Assembly (NCBI GenBank): GCA_002083565.1
Contig: MSXM01000043.1
Location: 46,507 to 66,580, forward strand
Reading direction: 5' to 3'
Length of the DNA stretch: 20,074 bases
Source: Nitrospira sp. ST-bin4
GTDB lineage: Bacteria; Nitrospirota; Nitrospiria; Nitrospirales; Nitrospiraceae
A model generated the notes under the pieces. That model was not told the DNA's origin. It saw nothing but the letters and a program-made list of their open reading frames with translations, and ran no database searches. Below are positions 1 to 8,100 of the stretch, piece by piece. The position numbers and the translations under genes are program-made. Position 1 is the stretch's first letter; each line of letters starts with the position of its first letter.

Positions 1-1321
1 GCCCGGATATCGATCCAACAGCGGCAACGAAATTACCTGACGCGAGCTGGCCAGACAAATTGATCGCCGTGGTGACATCTTTAAATGTCTTTTGTCCCCT
101 CTCGATAGCCTCTCTATCAATCCCTGGAACGTTTTTAGCGATCTCAAGGATGTCAGTACCGGTCGAGGCATAGTTGTTTAGTGTCTCTCTCAGATTCCCC
201 TGTGTCTTGACGAGCGTGGAAAACTTGTCTTTCATTTCCTTTGCCGCATCAATGGTCGAACTGATTCTGAGATAGCCAGCTTCGATCTGTCGTGCCGTGG
301 CGTTACTTGAGAGAGGACCATAGAGTGCGACTTTAAGGAGCGTCAGCCCCGTTTTTTTAATGACAAGCTTCTGAGCTTCTTCGGCAAGCTTCTCTCGGTT
401 CTTTGGCAGTTCCGTCCACTTATTTATCTTGATGTCCTCGACCATCTTTCTTAGACTCTGAAGCTCGCCGAATGACTTCTCTTGAAGGTCCACCAGCCGC
501 TGTTCGGCTTCATCCAGCAAATGCTGTTTGTCTGCAACCCATTTCAGAGTCTTTATTGCCGTGTCCGTTTGGTCCTTGGTTCGAGCCTGTAGCTCCTTGA
601 GGTCATCTTGTACCGGTTGAAGGTTCTGCTTTACTGCGGCTTGGAGAAGTCTACCCAGGTCTACTTGAGTTTCTGCCTTTAGGTTGGAAAAATCCTGGCT
701 TTTTATCACTCCTTCCCTCAGATAGGGCGCGAGATCTTTCAAGGGATCTTTCGATTCATCAATTTTCAGCGCGGCGAAAGCCTTCTTCTGGTTCTGGGTG
801 AGAGTCTCTTTTAACATCGTAATCGTGGCTTTGCTGACGACACTCCTGGTGATGGCCGCAAGCCGTGTTCTGACAGGATTGGCCATAGGGAGTTGCTGCA
901 CGGCAGCTTGGATAGGCGCAAACTCATCCAGTTCAAATTGGCTGTATGGAGACGGCAGTGCGATATCTCGGATGGATGGTGGATTGGGGATAGACCCCCC
1001 GAGAACTGCTCGAATGGTTTGGTATTGTTTCTGGACCTGAGACACCTTGTCTTTGAGCGCCTGAGCTGTCACTTCTTTCTCTTTGAGATGTTCTTTGGTC
1101 TTTTTCCGGAACGTTGCATCCCCTAGGGCCATGCGGCTCGCTTGAACAATCTGTAAGCGTGTATGGAGGGGAATGCCAGGAGGCAGGTCGAGGAGTTCCT
1201 GAATTACTGCTTTGGGTTCCTCGCCTGAGAGCGCCTTTGCCACTCCGCAGAAGGGACTGCTTATCAGAACAAGTACCGAACTCAGGAATGCACTAGCCAG
1301 GGCTCGAGTATTTAACGGCAT
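1..1321 (-). CDS. Predicted exported helix-rich protein, C-terminus cut by window edge
   Basis: An open frame on the minus strand runs from ATG at 1321 to the window edge with no stop, giving about 440 residues, so the C-terminus is missing. AAGGAG lies 11 bases before the ATG. The N-terminus (MPLNTRALASAFLSSVLVLI) has a basic start, a hydrophobic core and then SSPFCGVAKA, which fits a Sec signal peptide cleaved near residue 30. The Cys lies in SPFCG, a poor lipobox, so a lipoprotein is possible but not favoured. The rest is rich in Glu, Lys, Gln and Leu with long helical or coiled-coil stretches, for example around residues 85-110 and 235-330. The last visible part is richer in Gly, Ser and Ala. 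I recognise no catalytic motif or family. It is divergent from the small exported protein at 1642 and may share its promoter region. The coding call rests on the length of the open frame, the ribosome site and the signal peptide. The function is unknown. Confidence 0.8.
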   Translation of the reverse strand, partial: MPLNTRALASAFLSSVLVLISSPFCGVAKALSGEEPKAVIQELLDLPPGIPLHTRLQIVQASRMALGDATFRKKTKEHLKEKEVTAQALKDKVSQVQKQYQTIRAVLGGSIPNPPSIRDIALPSPYSQFELDEFAPIQAAVQQLPMANPVRTRLAAITRSVVSKATITMLKETLTQNQKKAFAALKIDESKDPLKDLAPYLREGVIKSQDFSNLKAETQVDLGRLLQAAVKQNLQPVQDDLKELQARTKDQTDTAIKTLKWVADKQHLLDEAEQRLVDLQEKSFGELQSLRKMVEDIKINKWTELPKNREKLAEEAQKLVIKKTGLTLLKVALYGPLSSNATARQIEAGYLRISSTIDAAKEMKDKFSTLVKTQGNLRETLNNYASTGTDILEIAKNVPGIDREAIERGQKTFKDVTTAINLSGQLASGNFVAAVGSISG

Positions 1322-1641
1322 GATTGAGGGTTCTCCTTGTTTAGAGTCATGCGGTCATCACCGAAATCTCGTGACCAACGCCTCTTCTAGCTGAGCGTAC
1401 AGGCACTACACCTCGGAGTAGGAGGTATGTATGAAGGAGTGCGATATATATTCCATATGGATTGATTATTGGTAGGGCCAAAAGCTCCTAGTGGTAACCG
1501 GCTGATCACAGCTGTACATTCTCGTACTTCTCATTACTATCATAGTTCATTCTCCACGTTGCACTCCAACGATGGGCGTGACAATATCAACTTGTGATTC
1601 CAAGGTAGTTTCTAGTTACAGCCTACCCGGAGGTGAATTGT
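1322..1641. promoter_or_regulatory. Divergent intergenic region between two exported-protein genes
   Basis: These 320 bases separate two genes transcribed away from each other, so promoters for both must lie here. The most AT-rich stretch is about 1440-1475 and contains the palindrome CCATATGG at 1453-1460, which could be an operator or a -10 region. ACCTC at 1410-1414 can pair with GAGGT at 1422-1426. I see no convincing -35/-10 pair on either strand. A very short frame (1431-1475) is listed separately. Nothing else is recognisable. Confidence 0.45.
1431..1475 (+). other. Possible 14-codon leader-type ORF
   Basis: A strong ribosome-binding sequence, AGGAGGT at 1420-1426, lies four bases before ATG at 1431. 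The frame reads MKECDIYSIWIDYW and then stops with TAG. It has two Trp codons and three aromatic Tyr/Ile-type stretches, but no attenuator hairpin with a T-tract follows. It may be a chance match in a promoter region. The alternative ATG at 1427 is too close to the ribosome site and gives only 12 codons. Confidence 0.15.
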
Positions 1642-2082
1642 ATGCGCGCTCTACTTATCGTACTCGTTGCAGTGACCATCACAGGTGTATGGGCGGCACC
1701 AAGTCAGGCTGAAGGTAAACGCCAATACTTTTCAGTAACCTGTAAAGAGGAAAAGTGTGACCTGAAATTTTGGGAGACATGGGGTGGGAGTACTCATCTA
1801 CTTGCCAGCTTTGAGGTCTACACTGCAGCGAATGTTGATAAACGTGTCCAATCGCATGAAGACAGAATTAAGACCCTCGAAGCAGGACTTGGCAGCGAAA
1901 CGCAAAAGAGAACAACCGAAATAAGCCGTATCGAGGGTCTCATTCCTACGCAGCTCGGACAAGAATTGGTCAAAGTTATTACGCCAAGACTGACAGACGT
2001 AGTCCTTGAAGTATTACCTCGTCTGATTCAGGAAGATCCGGCCTTCAGAAAGAAATTAGCCGAGATCCTAGTTGCGAAGTAG
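1642..2082 (+). CDS. Small predicted exported protein of unknown function
   Basis: This gene encodes 146 residues from ATG at 1642. A GTG at 1633 is also in frame, but it lies inside the GGAGGTG ribosome site, which sits seven bases from the ATG, so I choose the ATG. The N-terminus, MRALLIVLVAVTITGVWAAP followed by SQAEG, is a typical Sec signal peptide with cleavage near SQA. The mature part begins with a short domain holding a Cys pair separated by four residues (CKEEKC), which could form a disulfide or bind metal. A Trp- and Gly-rich segment follows, then a helical region with Glu/Lys/Arg heptad character around VQSHEDRIKTLEAGL. The C-terminus is amphipathic and Leu/Val-rich. No family is recognised. 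Its divergent neighbour is also predicted to be exported and helix-rich, so the two may work together in the periplasm. That link is inference. Confidence 0.75.
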   Translation: MRALLIVLVAVTITGVWAAPSQAEGKRQYFSVTCKEEKCDLKFWETWGGSTHLLASFEVYTAANVDKRVQSHEDRIKTLEAGLGSETQKRTTEISRIEGLIPTQLGQELVKVITPRLTDVVLEVLPRLIQEDPAFRKKLAEILVAK

Positions 2083-2212
2083 GGCACCGATGACACTTTC
2101 CATAGAAATGGGGAATTCAGAAGTAGACGCAGTGCTGGCCTGTAGAACCGGGAAATGGACCTGCTAATGTGCAACGACCAGACGGTGATTGCACGGGAGG
2201 CACTCCAGAATA

Positions 2213-2273
2213 ATGAGGCAGGGGCCGGGCCGGAGAGGGCAAGCAGCGGGAGTGACAGAGACACTGGCGCGAG
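2213..2273 (+). repeat. Dispersed repeat, copy 1
   Basis: This stretch is related to 4991-5061 in the same orientation. Both begin ATGAGGCAG, continue with a CCGG-rich segment and CGGAGAGG, and end in a 33-base core that differs at one position (2241-2273 against 5029-5061). The core includes AGCGGGAGTGACAGAGACAC. Within it, AGTG and CACT flank a seven-base loop. This copy lacks about ten bases of the CCGG-rich segment found in copy 2. The indel breaks any common reading frame, which argues against coding sequence. Both copies sit in gaps between convergent genes. Confidence 0.7.
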
Positions 2274-2389
2274 GTTGCGACTCGTAGATGCTATCTCGTA
2301 GAGAGACGCCCCCCGGGACATTCTACCTTTTCTAAGTAGCTTGGTCTCGGGTCTCAACGGTGGGGGCAAGAAGGTAAACAAGCCGCCGG

Positions 2390-2536
2390 ATGGCCGTACA
2401 CCTCGAAGTCCAGAATGTCCCCATCTTTCTCCACCGGAGAGGCAGCAGCCCCATCGACTTCGCAGGCGAGACAGTCTACTCGGCGAAATGTCAGTTCTAC
2501 ATCAGAATGCACGGGTCAACCTCGGCTGATGACTGA
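2390..2536 (+). other. Weak small ORF, 48 codons
   Basis: The frame starts with ATG at 2390, just after an in-frame stop, and ends with TGA. The product would begin MAVHLEVQNVPIFLHRRG and contain SPIDFAGETVYSAKC. Its residue mix looks more protein-like than most chance frames here. The upstream AAGAAGG is a poor and distant ribosome site. It could be a small gene, a remnant of a longer gene, or chance. I recognise no family. Confidence 0.2.
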
Positions 2537-2697
2537 CACAGGCCGCTGATTCCCCCTCCGCGGGTCATCGCGGATCCTCGCGCCACACGGGCGTGCCGCG
2601 CGCTCCCCGCCCATCTGTGTGCTACGTTGTGCTTCGGCTCAACCCTCCCCGCTCAGGAGCAATCCCTCGTGAGAAACTCCTCGACGCTGGCTGACAT

Positions 2698-3813
2698 CTA
2701 GGCATGTCCAGGCGCTCCGCCAACGGGATTGCCCCACCGAGGCTCGGGACTGAGGGGTGAGGCAGGTGCTTTTCGCCGTCGCCTGCTCGAGGGCCGTAAC
2801 TCCGCGCTAGTAGCCGATGGGGTTTCCTCAGACTCGTCACAGGTCTGCGCCTCGGGTTCAGCCGCAGGCTTGAGGCCAAACGTGCGCTCGATCCAGTTGA
2901 TGATTGTTACAACTTGATCGGGGTATTTCGAGGACAATACTGGAACCGCCAGCAAACCAGCGAGCACGAGAAGGCCGAGCACGTCTTCTCGCCACTTCGC
3001 GTCCTCTTTTGCCTTTGCAGCGGCAAGTGTCGCCTCCGCTTCCGCGAATCGGACCTCCAGCACAGAGCGCACAATTGCCTGGGATTCCAGAATCGGCTCA
3101 TCCCCGGTCAGCAAGACCTCGAGTCGCGATTCGATATCGCCTAGGACACTCAGTTTCGCCCATCCGGTGATCGCCTTCTCCTCGCAAAACGCCTGGGCTT
3201 GCTGGCTCGCCTGCTGAATCAAACTTTTCTTTCGACGGTTAGCCCGAATCAATGCGCCCAACGTTTCCACTTCTTTCTTATGACGTCTCTCTTCTTCAAC
3301 ATGTTGACGCGTTGCCTCCCGCGCCTGCCGTGTAAACGCAGGGGCATAGCAACCATCGCGAATCGCGGCAGCGAACTCAAGGACTTCTTCGAACGGGAGT
3401 TCCTCCAGCGGCATCGAGACCAGTTCTCGCTCGATCGCCAATTTTGCGGATCCGCGCATGTACGCGGTCACGCTCCCAGACGAGGGCCGATGGCGATCGA
3501 TGACCTGCATCTTTGCCGCCTGGACTATTTCTCGTCGCCGTTGCTGCGGGGTCTGTCGGGCATGCTGTGTCGTCGGGAGCTCGCTCATTGCCTTCTCTAG
3601 CTCACGTATCGGCGCAGAGAAATCTGGTACCTCGGTGGGTGGGATCGATTGAAGGGGAAGCGCCGCGGCCGTCGTGGCCGCTGCCTTAGGCAGCCTCCCT
3701 AAGGCAGCTGACTTTTTGGATTTCTTGATTGCGTATTGATCACACCATTTCATGTGGGCTTTGACGCCCTGTTCCGATTGAAATCTCCTCTGACAGGAAC
3801 GACAGATTGCCAT
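2698..3813 (-). CDS. Zinc-finger protein with long helical region and one membrane segment
   Basis: This gene encodes 371 residues from ATG at 3813, with AAGGAGGAGG just upstream. The N-terminus has a zinc-finger pattern: C4-x2-C7-x12-H20-x3-C24, a C2HC variant of the C2H2 finger. A low-complexity Ala/Pro/Lys linker follows (about 30-65). Residues 65-275 are highly charged and mostly helical, rich in Glu, Arg, Gln and Ala, with probable coiled coil around 160-210 and 250-275. Residues 279-294 (LGLLVLAGLLAVPVL region) form a single hydrophobic segment, likely membrane-spanning or membrane-associated. The tail from about 315 is acidic, then basic and Ser/Arg-rich, and looks disordered. The finger could bind DNA, RNA or a protein partner. 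I know of no family with this architecture, so the function is unknown. It is divergent from the gene at 3989. Confidence 0.75.
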   Translation of the reverse strand: MAICRSCQRRFQSEQGVKAHMKWCDQYAIKKSKKSAALGRLPKAAATTAAALPLQSIPPTEVPDFSAPIRELEKAMSELPTTQHARQTPQQRRREIVQAAKMQVIDRHRPSSGSVTAYMRGSAKLAIERELVSMPLEELPFEEVLEFAAAIRDGCYAPAFTRQAREATRQHVEEERRHKKEVETLGALIRANRRKKSLIQQASQQAQAFCEEKAITGWAKLSVLGDIESRLEVLLTGDEPILESQAIVRSVLEVRFAEAEATLAAAKAKEDAKWREDVLGLLVLAGLLAVPVLSSKYPDQVVTIINWIERTFGLKPAAEPEAQTCDESEETPSATSAELRPSSRRRRKAPASPLSPEPRWGNPVGGAPGHA

Positions 3814-3988
3814 TGCCTCCTCCTTCCCTTTCCATGATAGGCTCGCCTCCTGTTACGGGGGCGTAGTCTGCCGGTGTTTGGTGCGCCGTTTGTAACGCTC
3901 ACGATCTCGCGCGGGTGTAGCCTCAACTCTACGCGATCAACGGGACATAGGCACTGACACAACTAGAGAAGGTGGTGACAGTTCGGTG
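3814..3988. promoter_or_regulatory. Divergent intergenic region
   Basis: About 175 bases separate two divergent genes and should hold both promoters. I see no convincing -35/-10 boxes. CGCGGGTGTAG and CTCTACGCG near 3911-3936 form an imperfect inverted repeat that could be an operator, though the pairing is interrupted. Confidence 0.35.
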
Positions 3989-4738
3989 ATGGCTTCGAAG
4001 AAAACACGGACGAAGAAGAGACGTCCTAAAACCATACGGCCGCTTGATGCCGAGGTGTTTGAGTTAGCCGAGAAGGTCGCCTTGATCTTTGATCGGCCCG
4101 AAGCAGCCCCCTTGCGAGCTCGGCTGGTTGAGGAAGCCGGGGCCTACCGAAATCGGCTCCGTCCATACGGACTCGAGGATCTCTGGGCAACCACGACCAA
4201 GTGGACCGCCTTTCTCCTCCAGATGATCCTCACCTGCCCGCGTCTCCTTTCGCGGCCCCCAGACTTCGAATGGGTGCTGGACGATCTGGAATGGCTCTTG
4301 ACCCGACGACGGCTTGATCCTGGGTTCGATCGGGATTTCTGGGCCGCGGTGAGTCGAGTAAAAAAGGGCCTACGAACCGGACATCCGCGTAACCGGGCGT
4401 TGGATTCCTTACGCTTCACGCTGGTTCATGATCTGATGCACGCGCCTGAACAGCTCGTCAATATGGTGCAAACATTTTCCAAAAGCGAAGCCGTCGAACG
4501 CGCTGCCGAGATGGAAGGCAAGCTATTGGGTACGCGTCCTCCTCATGAGCGGGTAGTGTATCGCTCCCTTGCGAGAATCGAGAAAGAAAACGAGGCGCTC
4601 GTTGCCCTGCTCCGCCCACCGACATCGCTTGACTCTCCGCCTGCAAACACACTCGACAACAAACCGAAAGCACGCCCCAAGAACACCGAGAAACGGAGGA
4701 CGCAGGCCAAACATCAGACACGCGGCAAGCCTAAATAG
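3989..4738 (+). CDS. Basic protein of unknown function
   Basis: The product is 249 residues from ATG at 3989. A GTG directly before it (3986) is an equally possible start. The upstream AGAAGGTGGTG is a modest, somewhat distant ribosome site. The N-terminal 20 residues are almost all Lys, Arg and Thr. The middle (about 25-190) is a compact, mixed helical region with several Trp residues (DLWATTTKWTAF, FEWVLDDLEWLL, DRDFWAAV) and looks like a real globular domain. The C-terminal 45 residues are Pro/Lys/Arg-rich and probably disordered. Strongly basic tails at both ends suggest binding to nucleic acid or another acidic partner. HDLMHAPEQ has closely spaced His and Asp, but I cannot assign a metal site. 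There are no membrane segments and I recognise no family. Confidence 0.7.
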   Translation: MASKKTRTKKRRPKTIRPLDAEVFELAEKVALIFDRPEAAPLRARLVEEAGAYRNRLRPYGLEDLWATTTKWTAFLLQMILTCPRLLSRPPDFEWVLDDLEWLLTRRRLDPGFDRDFWAAVSRVKKGLRTGHPRNRALDSLRFTLVHDLMHAPEQLVNMVQTFSKSEAVERAAEMEGKLLGTRPPHERVVYRSLARIEKENEALVALLRPPTSLDSPPANTLDNKPKARPKNTEKRRTQAKHQTRGKPK

Positions 4739-5092
4739 CGTGAAGGCCTTGCCTCAAGGGAATAGCACAGGAGACGCACAGCCGGACGGGGACGGCCGCG
4801 CCACCCCAGCGGTGGTAGGACATTCGGCGAGGACCGGCGGAGGCGTAACCTGCGGCCCACCGAGTACTCGGGGCAGCAGGCCACCTCTTTTCGAGGTCGT
4901 GAAGCTCGCCATCTTGTTTCCTCCTTGGTTTGAAAGAAGGTGGCTCTCTCACAGAAAGAGGAGAGTCAATATACAGTTCACGGAGGAATCATGAGGCAGA
5001 GGCCGGCGACGGCGTGCCGGAGAGGTCTAAGCAGCGGGAGTGACAGAGACACTAGCGCGAGCGGTGCTTGGTGCTTCGACAAGTATCGCATC
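4739..5092. other. 354-base convergent gap rich in short palindromes
   Basis: No convincing gene lies here. The gap holds several perfect short inverted repeats: CCTTG-CCT-CAAGG at 4747-4759, CCACC-CCAGC-GGTGG at 4801-4815, the 12-base palindrome CCGAGTACTCGG at 4860-4871, and CTCTC/GAGAG at 4946-4950 and 4961-4965. None is followed by a clear T-tract, so no intrinsic terminator is assigned, although both flanking operons must end here. The right end carries repeat copy 2 (4991-5061). Confidence 0.55.
4991..5061 (+). repeat. Dispersed repeat, copy 2
   Basis: This is the second copy of the element at 2213-2273, in the same orientation. The 33-base core at 5029-5061 has one mismatch to copy 1. 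This copy carries an extra hairpin, CCGGC at 5003-5007 pairing with GCCGG at 5016-5020, where copy 1 is about ten bases shorter. It lies about 30 bases beyond the 3' end of the defence operon. The outer arms of the core (GCG...AGTG and CACT...CGC) can pair around an internal mismatch. Confidence 0.7.
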
Positions 5093-5107
5093 CTAGAGTG
5101 TGTGTAA
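4991..5107 (+). other. Possible 38-codon ORF overlapping repeat copy 2
   Basis: CGGAGGA lies just before ATG at 4991, a good ribosome site, and the frame runs 38 codons (begins MRQRPATACRRGLSSG) to TAA at 5105-5107. It overlaps the last codons of the opposing yhaN-like gene. The related repeat copy 1 keeps the ATG but not the frame, because of an indel, so I think the repeat is not selected for coding and this frame is probably fortuitous. Confidence 0.15.
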
Positions 5108-8100
5108 TGTAAAGCCTTGTTCGCCTAGGGCCAATCGGGCAACCTCGATCAGATGCTCGTGATGGGTAAAGATCATGACCTGCCCCCCATCGGAAAATTG
5201 TGAGAGTGCGCGCAGGACGTTGGCCGCACGGTCATTGTCAGATGTGATGAGGACGTCATCGAGTACAAGCGGCATCTGAGGGTGCGAGGATCTTCTCAGC
5301 TCCAGCGCCGCTAGCCGCAAGGCCAGGTAGAGCTGATCTCCGGTGCCTTCGCTCATTTCCTCAATCCGGATACGAGTCCCTCCTGCCCGTTGAGCGCACA
5401 GGACTGGTCTGTCTCCAGACTCATCCGTCACCAGTCGTTCGTACGCCCCACCCGTCATCAGAGAAAAATACGAAGAGGCGGCAGTGATCATTGGGGCTTG
5501 CGCTCGTTCTCGAAACCGATTCAGCGCTTCCTGGAGCAGCACATGAGCCAACTTTAAGCGTGCCCACGGTCGGATGGCTGATCGATACCGCGCTGCTGCT
5601 GATTCTATAGCCTCCCGTGCCACAGCTGCACGATCAGAGGCATCCACCGCATTGAGTGCCAAACGTGCGTGCTGTTCAGTTTGTTGCGCAGCAGCAAGTT
5701 CTTGGTCACGGCGTTCAATCTCTGCGCGACAATGATCACGCTCACGATCAAGAGCAAAGGCGTCACGGCCGGCGAGCCTTCTCCGCAACTCTTCTTCCGA
5801 ATGAGAGGACGCCCTCGCAAGTTGGTCTTGCACAAATGCCAACTTCTTCTTCACCTCTCGCTTCCGCGCTGCTGCGTCTTCCAACTCTGGCAGTAGATCG
5901 ATCGTGGTCGTTTCTGCCGCAGTGCACAACCGTGAACAAACTGCCTCCTGGGCAACCTGCACCGATTCCGCAATCCGCTTCTTTTCCTGGGCCCGATTGC
6001 GGTCGCGGAGCAACACTTCTCGCTCTTGCTCCCTCTCTCGTGCTACGATAAGGCGTTTGCGTAAACCATCCGCAAAGCTGGTCAGTGCCACGGGTGCAGC
6101 CTCACCAAGGAGCACCGCAATTTGGCGCCCCTGCTGAGTGAGCTCATCTAGTTCCGCTTGAAGCAGAGCCTTTCGTTCTTGAGCCTCAATCAACTTCGAA
6201 TGAAGGCGAGCGAGTTCATCCAGTTCATTGAGTCGTGCCTTGACGGCATCGGGTGTACTATGAGCCGGAAGAGCAAGGCGTGCTTCCCACTGTTGTAGTG
6301 CAGACCGGTGGCGATCCAACTCAGTTGTCATCTCACCGATAGAGCGATGCAACTTGTCTCGCTCGACCTGCAGCTGTTTCACCGTCTTAGCGCGAGCACT
6401 CTGCTCAGCTTCCATCTGAATGGCGGACTTTTCCCAATTGAGTCCTTGTTCAATCAGTACAGTCAGGCTTTTGAGATCGCCAATAACCCTCTCTTCAACC
6501 GACTGTCCAAGTGTCCGCAGTGCGTTCACGATGCGTGATGCCGCCTCCCCGGCCTGCTCAATCAGGCTGGCACTCTCGGCTCGCAAAGTCTCCACTTGTT
6601 CTGCAAGCTGCAATGCGTCATGTCTCCGGCGTTGCCATTCATGGAGGGGCTCCGGGGCGATATCGGGGAGCCCTGCCGCACAGAGCTGTTGCCCCCAGCC
6701 TGTGAGTATTTGACAACGACGCGCGGCAAGGGTATCCATGTGCTGTTGAAGCTGACTCCGACGCGTCTCCATCTGTTCAATTCTCATGGAGCATTCCTCG
6801 AAACCAGCAGCTCGCTTGGCATCGGCCCGCAACAAATCCGCCTGTCGATCCGCTTCATGCTCTGCTGCTTCGAAGGCTTCCGGCAATGCCCGCTCTGCAT
6901 CGAATTCGCGAACAAGGCCCTCTGCATCCTGAGTTCGTTCAATATAGACCTGCCGGATCAACGCCCATCCTTGGTCGCGTCGCAACCGGGCACTGCGCAG
7001 GGTATCAGAGGTGACGATTTCACCCTCTGCGGCAAGCTGGCGATACCTGATCCGCTGCTCATCAAGATCCCGCTCCACTCTCTGATATTCATCCCCTGCA
7101 ACCTTCTGCTGCTCCTGAACCTCCAATAGCTCCTGCTTCGTGAGAGTAATCTGCGCATCAAGGATGGGATGGGTCGAACGAAGAGCCTGTTCAGAGTCCG
7201 ATGAGAGATCCGAGAGCGCTATCGCGAACTGACTCTCAAGATCCCGAACCTGACGATCAAGATCCGCTTTTCTTCTGATGACGTCACCCAGCGATTGCGC
7301 ATGCCGGATTGTGAGAGATAAGGATTGTCGAGCAATCGGGGCGACGGAGACAGGCACTGCATCGGCTTCTTCTTGAAGAGCCTGATCGAGCGTCACAGCT
7401 TGTTGCTGGCTTGCTTGAAACCGCTCCTTAAGTCGTCCCTCTTCAGCCACATGCATATCCAGCATTCTTCGATCTGCATCAGAAGGGATGGCCTGAAGAA
7501 TCTCGCTGAGTCCCATTCCGGGAACAATTCGCTCAACTAAAATCGCCAGTCGGCTGGCAATCTGCTCAATCGCAACAGCCTGCTGCTGCACCTCAATGTG
7601 GTGACGCGACACTACGGGAACTTCTGAGAGCCACCGCTCAATGGTGTCGGCATGCTGGAGGACCAAGGGTTCAAGGGCTAGGGCTGCCAATGCAGAGGAG
7701 CACCGTTTGAGCTCCTGTTCTGCTTCTCGAAGGTCCTGTTGTACGCGGGCTAACGATTGTTGTGCTGTTAATCGCTCTTGGCGAGCATTCTCAGCAAGAT
7801 TGGGGATATTCGCCAGCGACTGCAATTCAGTCGCGAGACGGTCATGCTCTCGCAGCAGAGGCTCAACCGTACGCAATTCGGTCAGGTCATTCTCGTACCG
7901 GCGCAACGTTTCAAGCGCCTGTGTAATCTCATCCAGGGTCGTCTTCGCCATTTCATAGGCACGGTTGAGGACTTGCCAGTCTGCTGGTTTGGTCAATGCC
8001 TGTCGCAAAACCTGCCGCTGTTCCTCGATCTGTCGCCGGGCTTCGTTGATCACGGCGTTTTGCGCTCGACCATGGGGGCTGTAGAGTTTCTTGGCATCGG

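Larger units (their letters stand above)
2083..2697. other. 615-base convergent gap with a dispersed repeat and no firm gene
   Basis: This gap lies between the ends of two converging genes. It holds one copy of the repeat described at 2213-2273, a weak 48-codon frame at 2390-2536 and a GC-rich hairpin at 2557-2574 (TCCGCG, loop GGTCAT, CGCGGA). The hairpin lacks a T-tract on either strand, so it is not a clear intrinsic terminator. A 117-codon minus-strand frame crosses part of the gap, but I reject it as a gene. Confidence 0.6.

Noticed and set aside
1633..1641. GTG start for the small exported protein
   Set aside because: The GTG is inside the GGAGGTG ribosome site, which serves the ATG at 1642.
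2028..2381. 117-codon minus-strand frame across the gap after the small exported protein
   Set aside because: It overlaps the end of the plus-strand gene and runs through the dispersed repeat. The related repeat copy does not keep the frame over its whole length, and no ribosome site is evident.
2557..2574. GC-rich hairpin as an intrinsic terminator
   Set aside because: The stem is perfect, but no T-tract follows on either strand.
5924..5938. C896-x3-C900 in YhaN as a zinc hook
   Set aside because: The spacing is not CxxC, and the pair lies well off the middle of the coiled-coil region.
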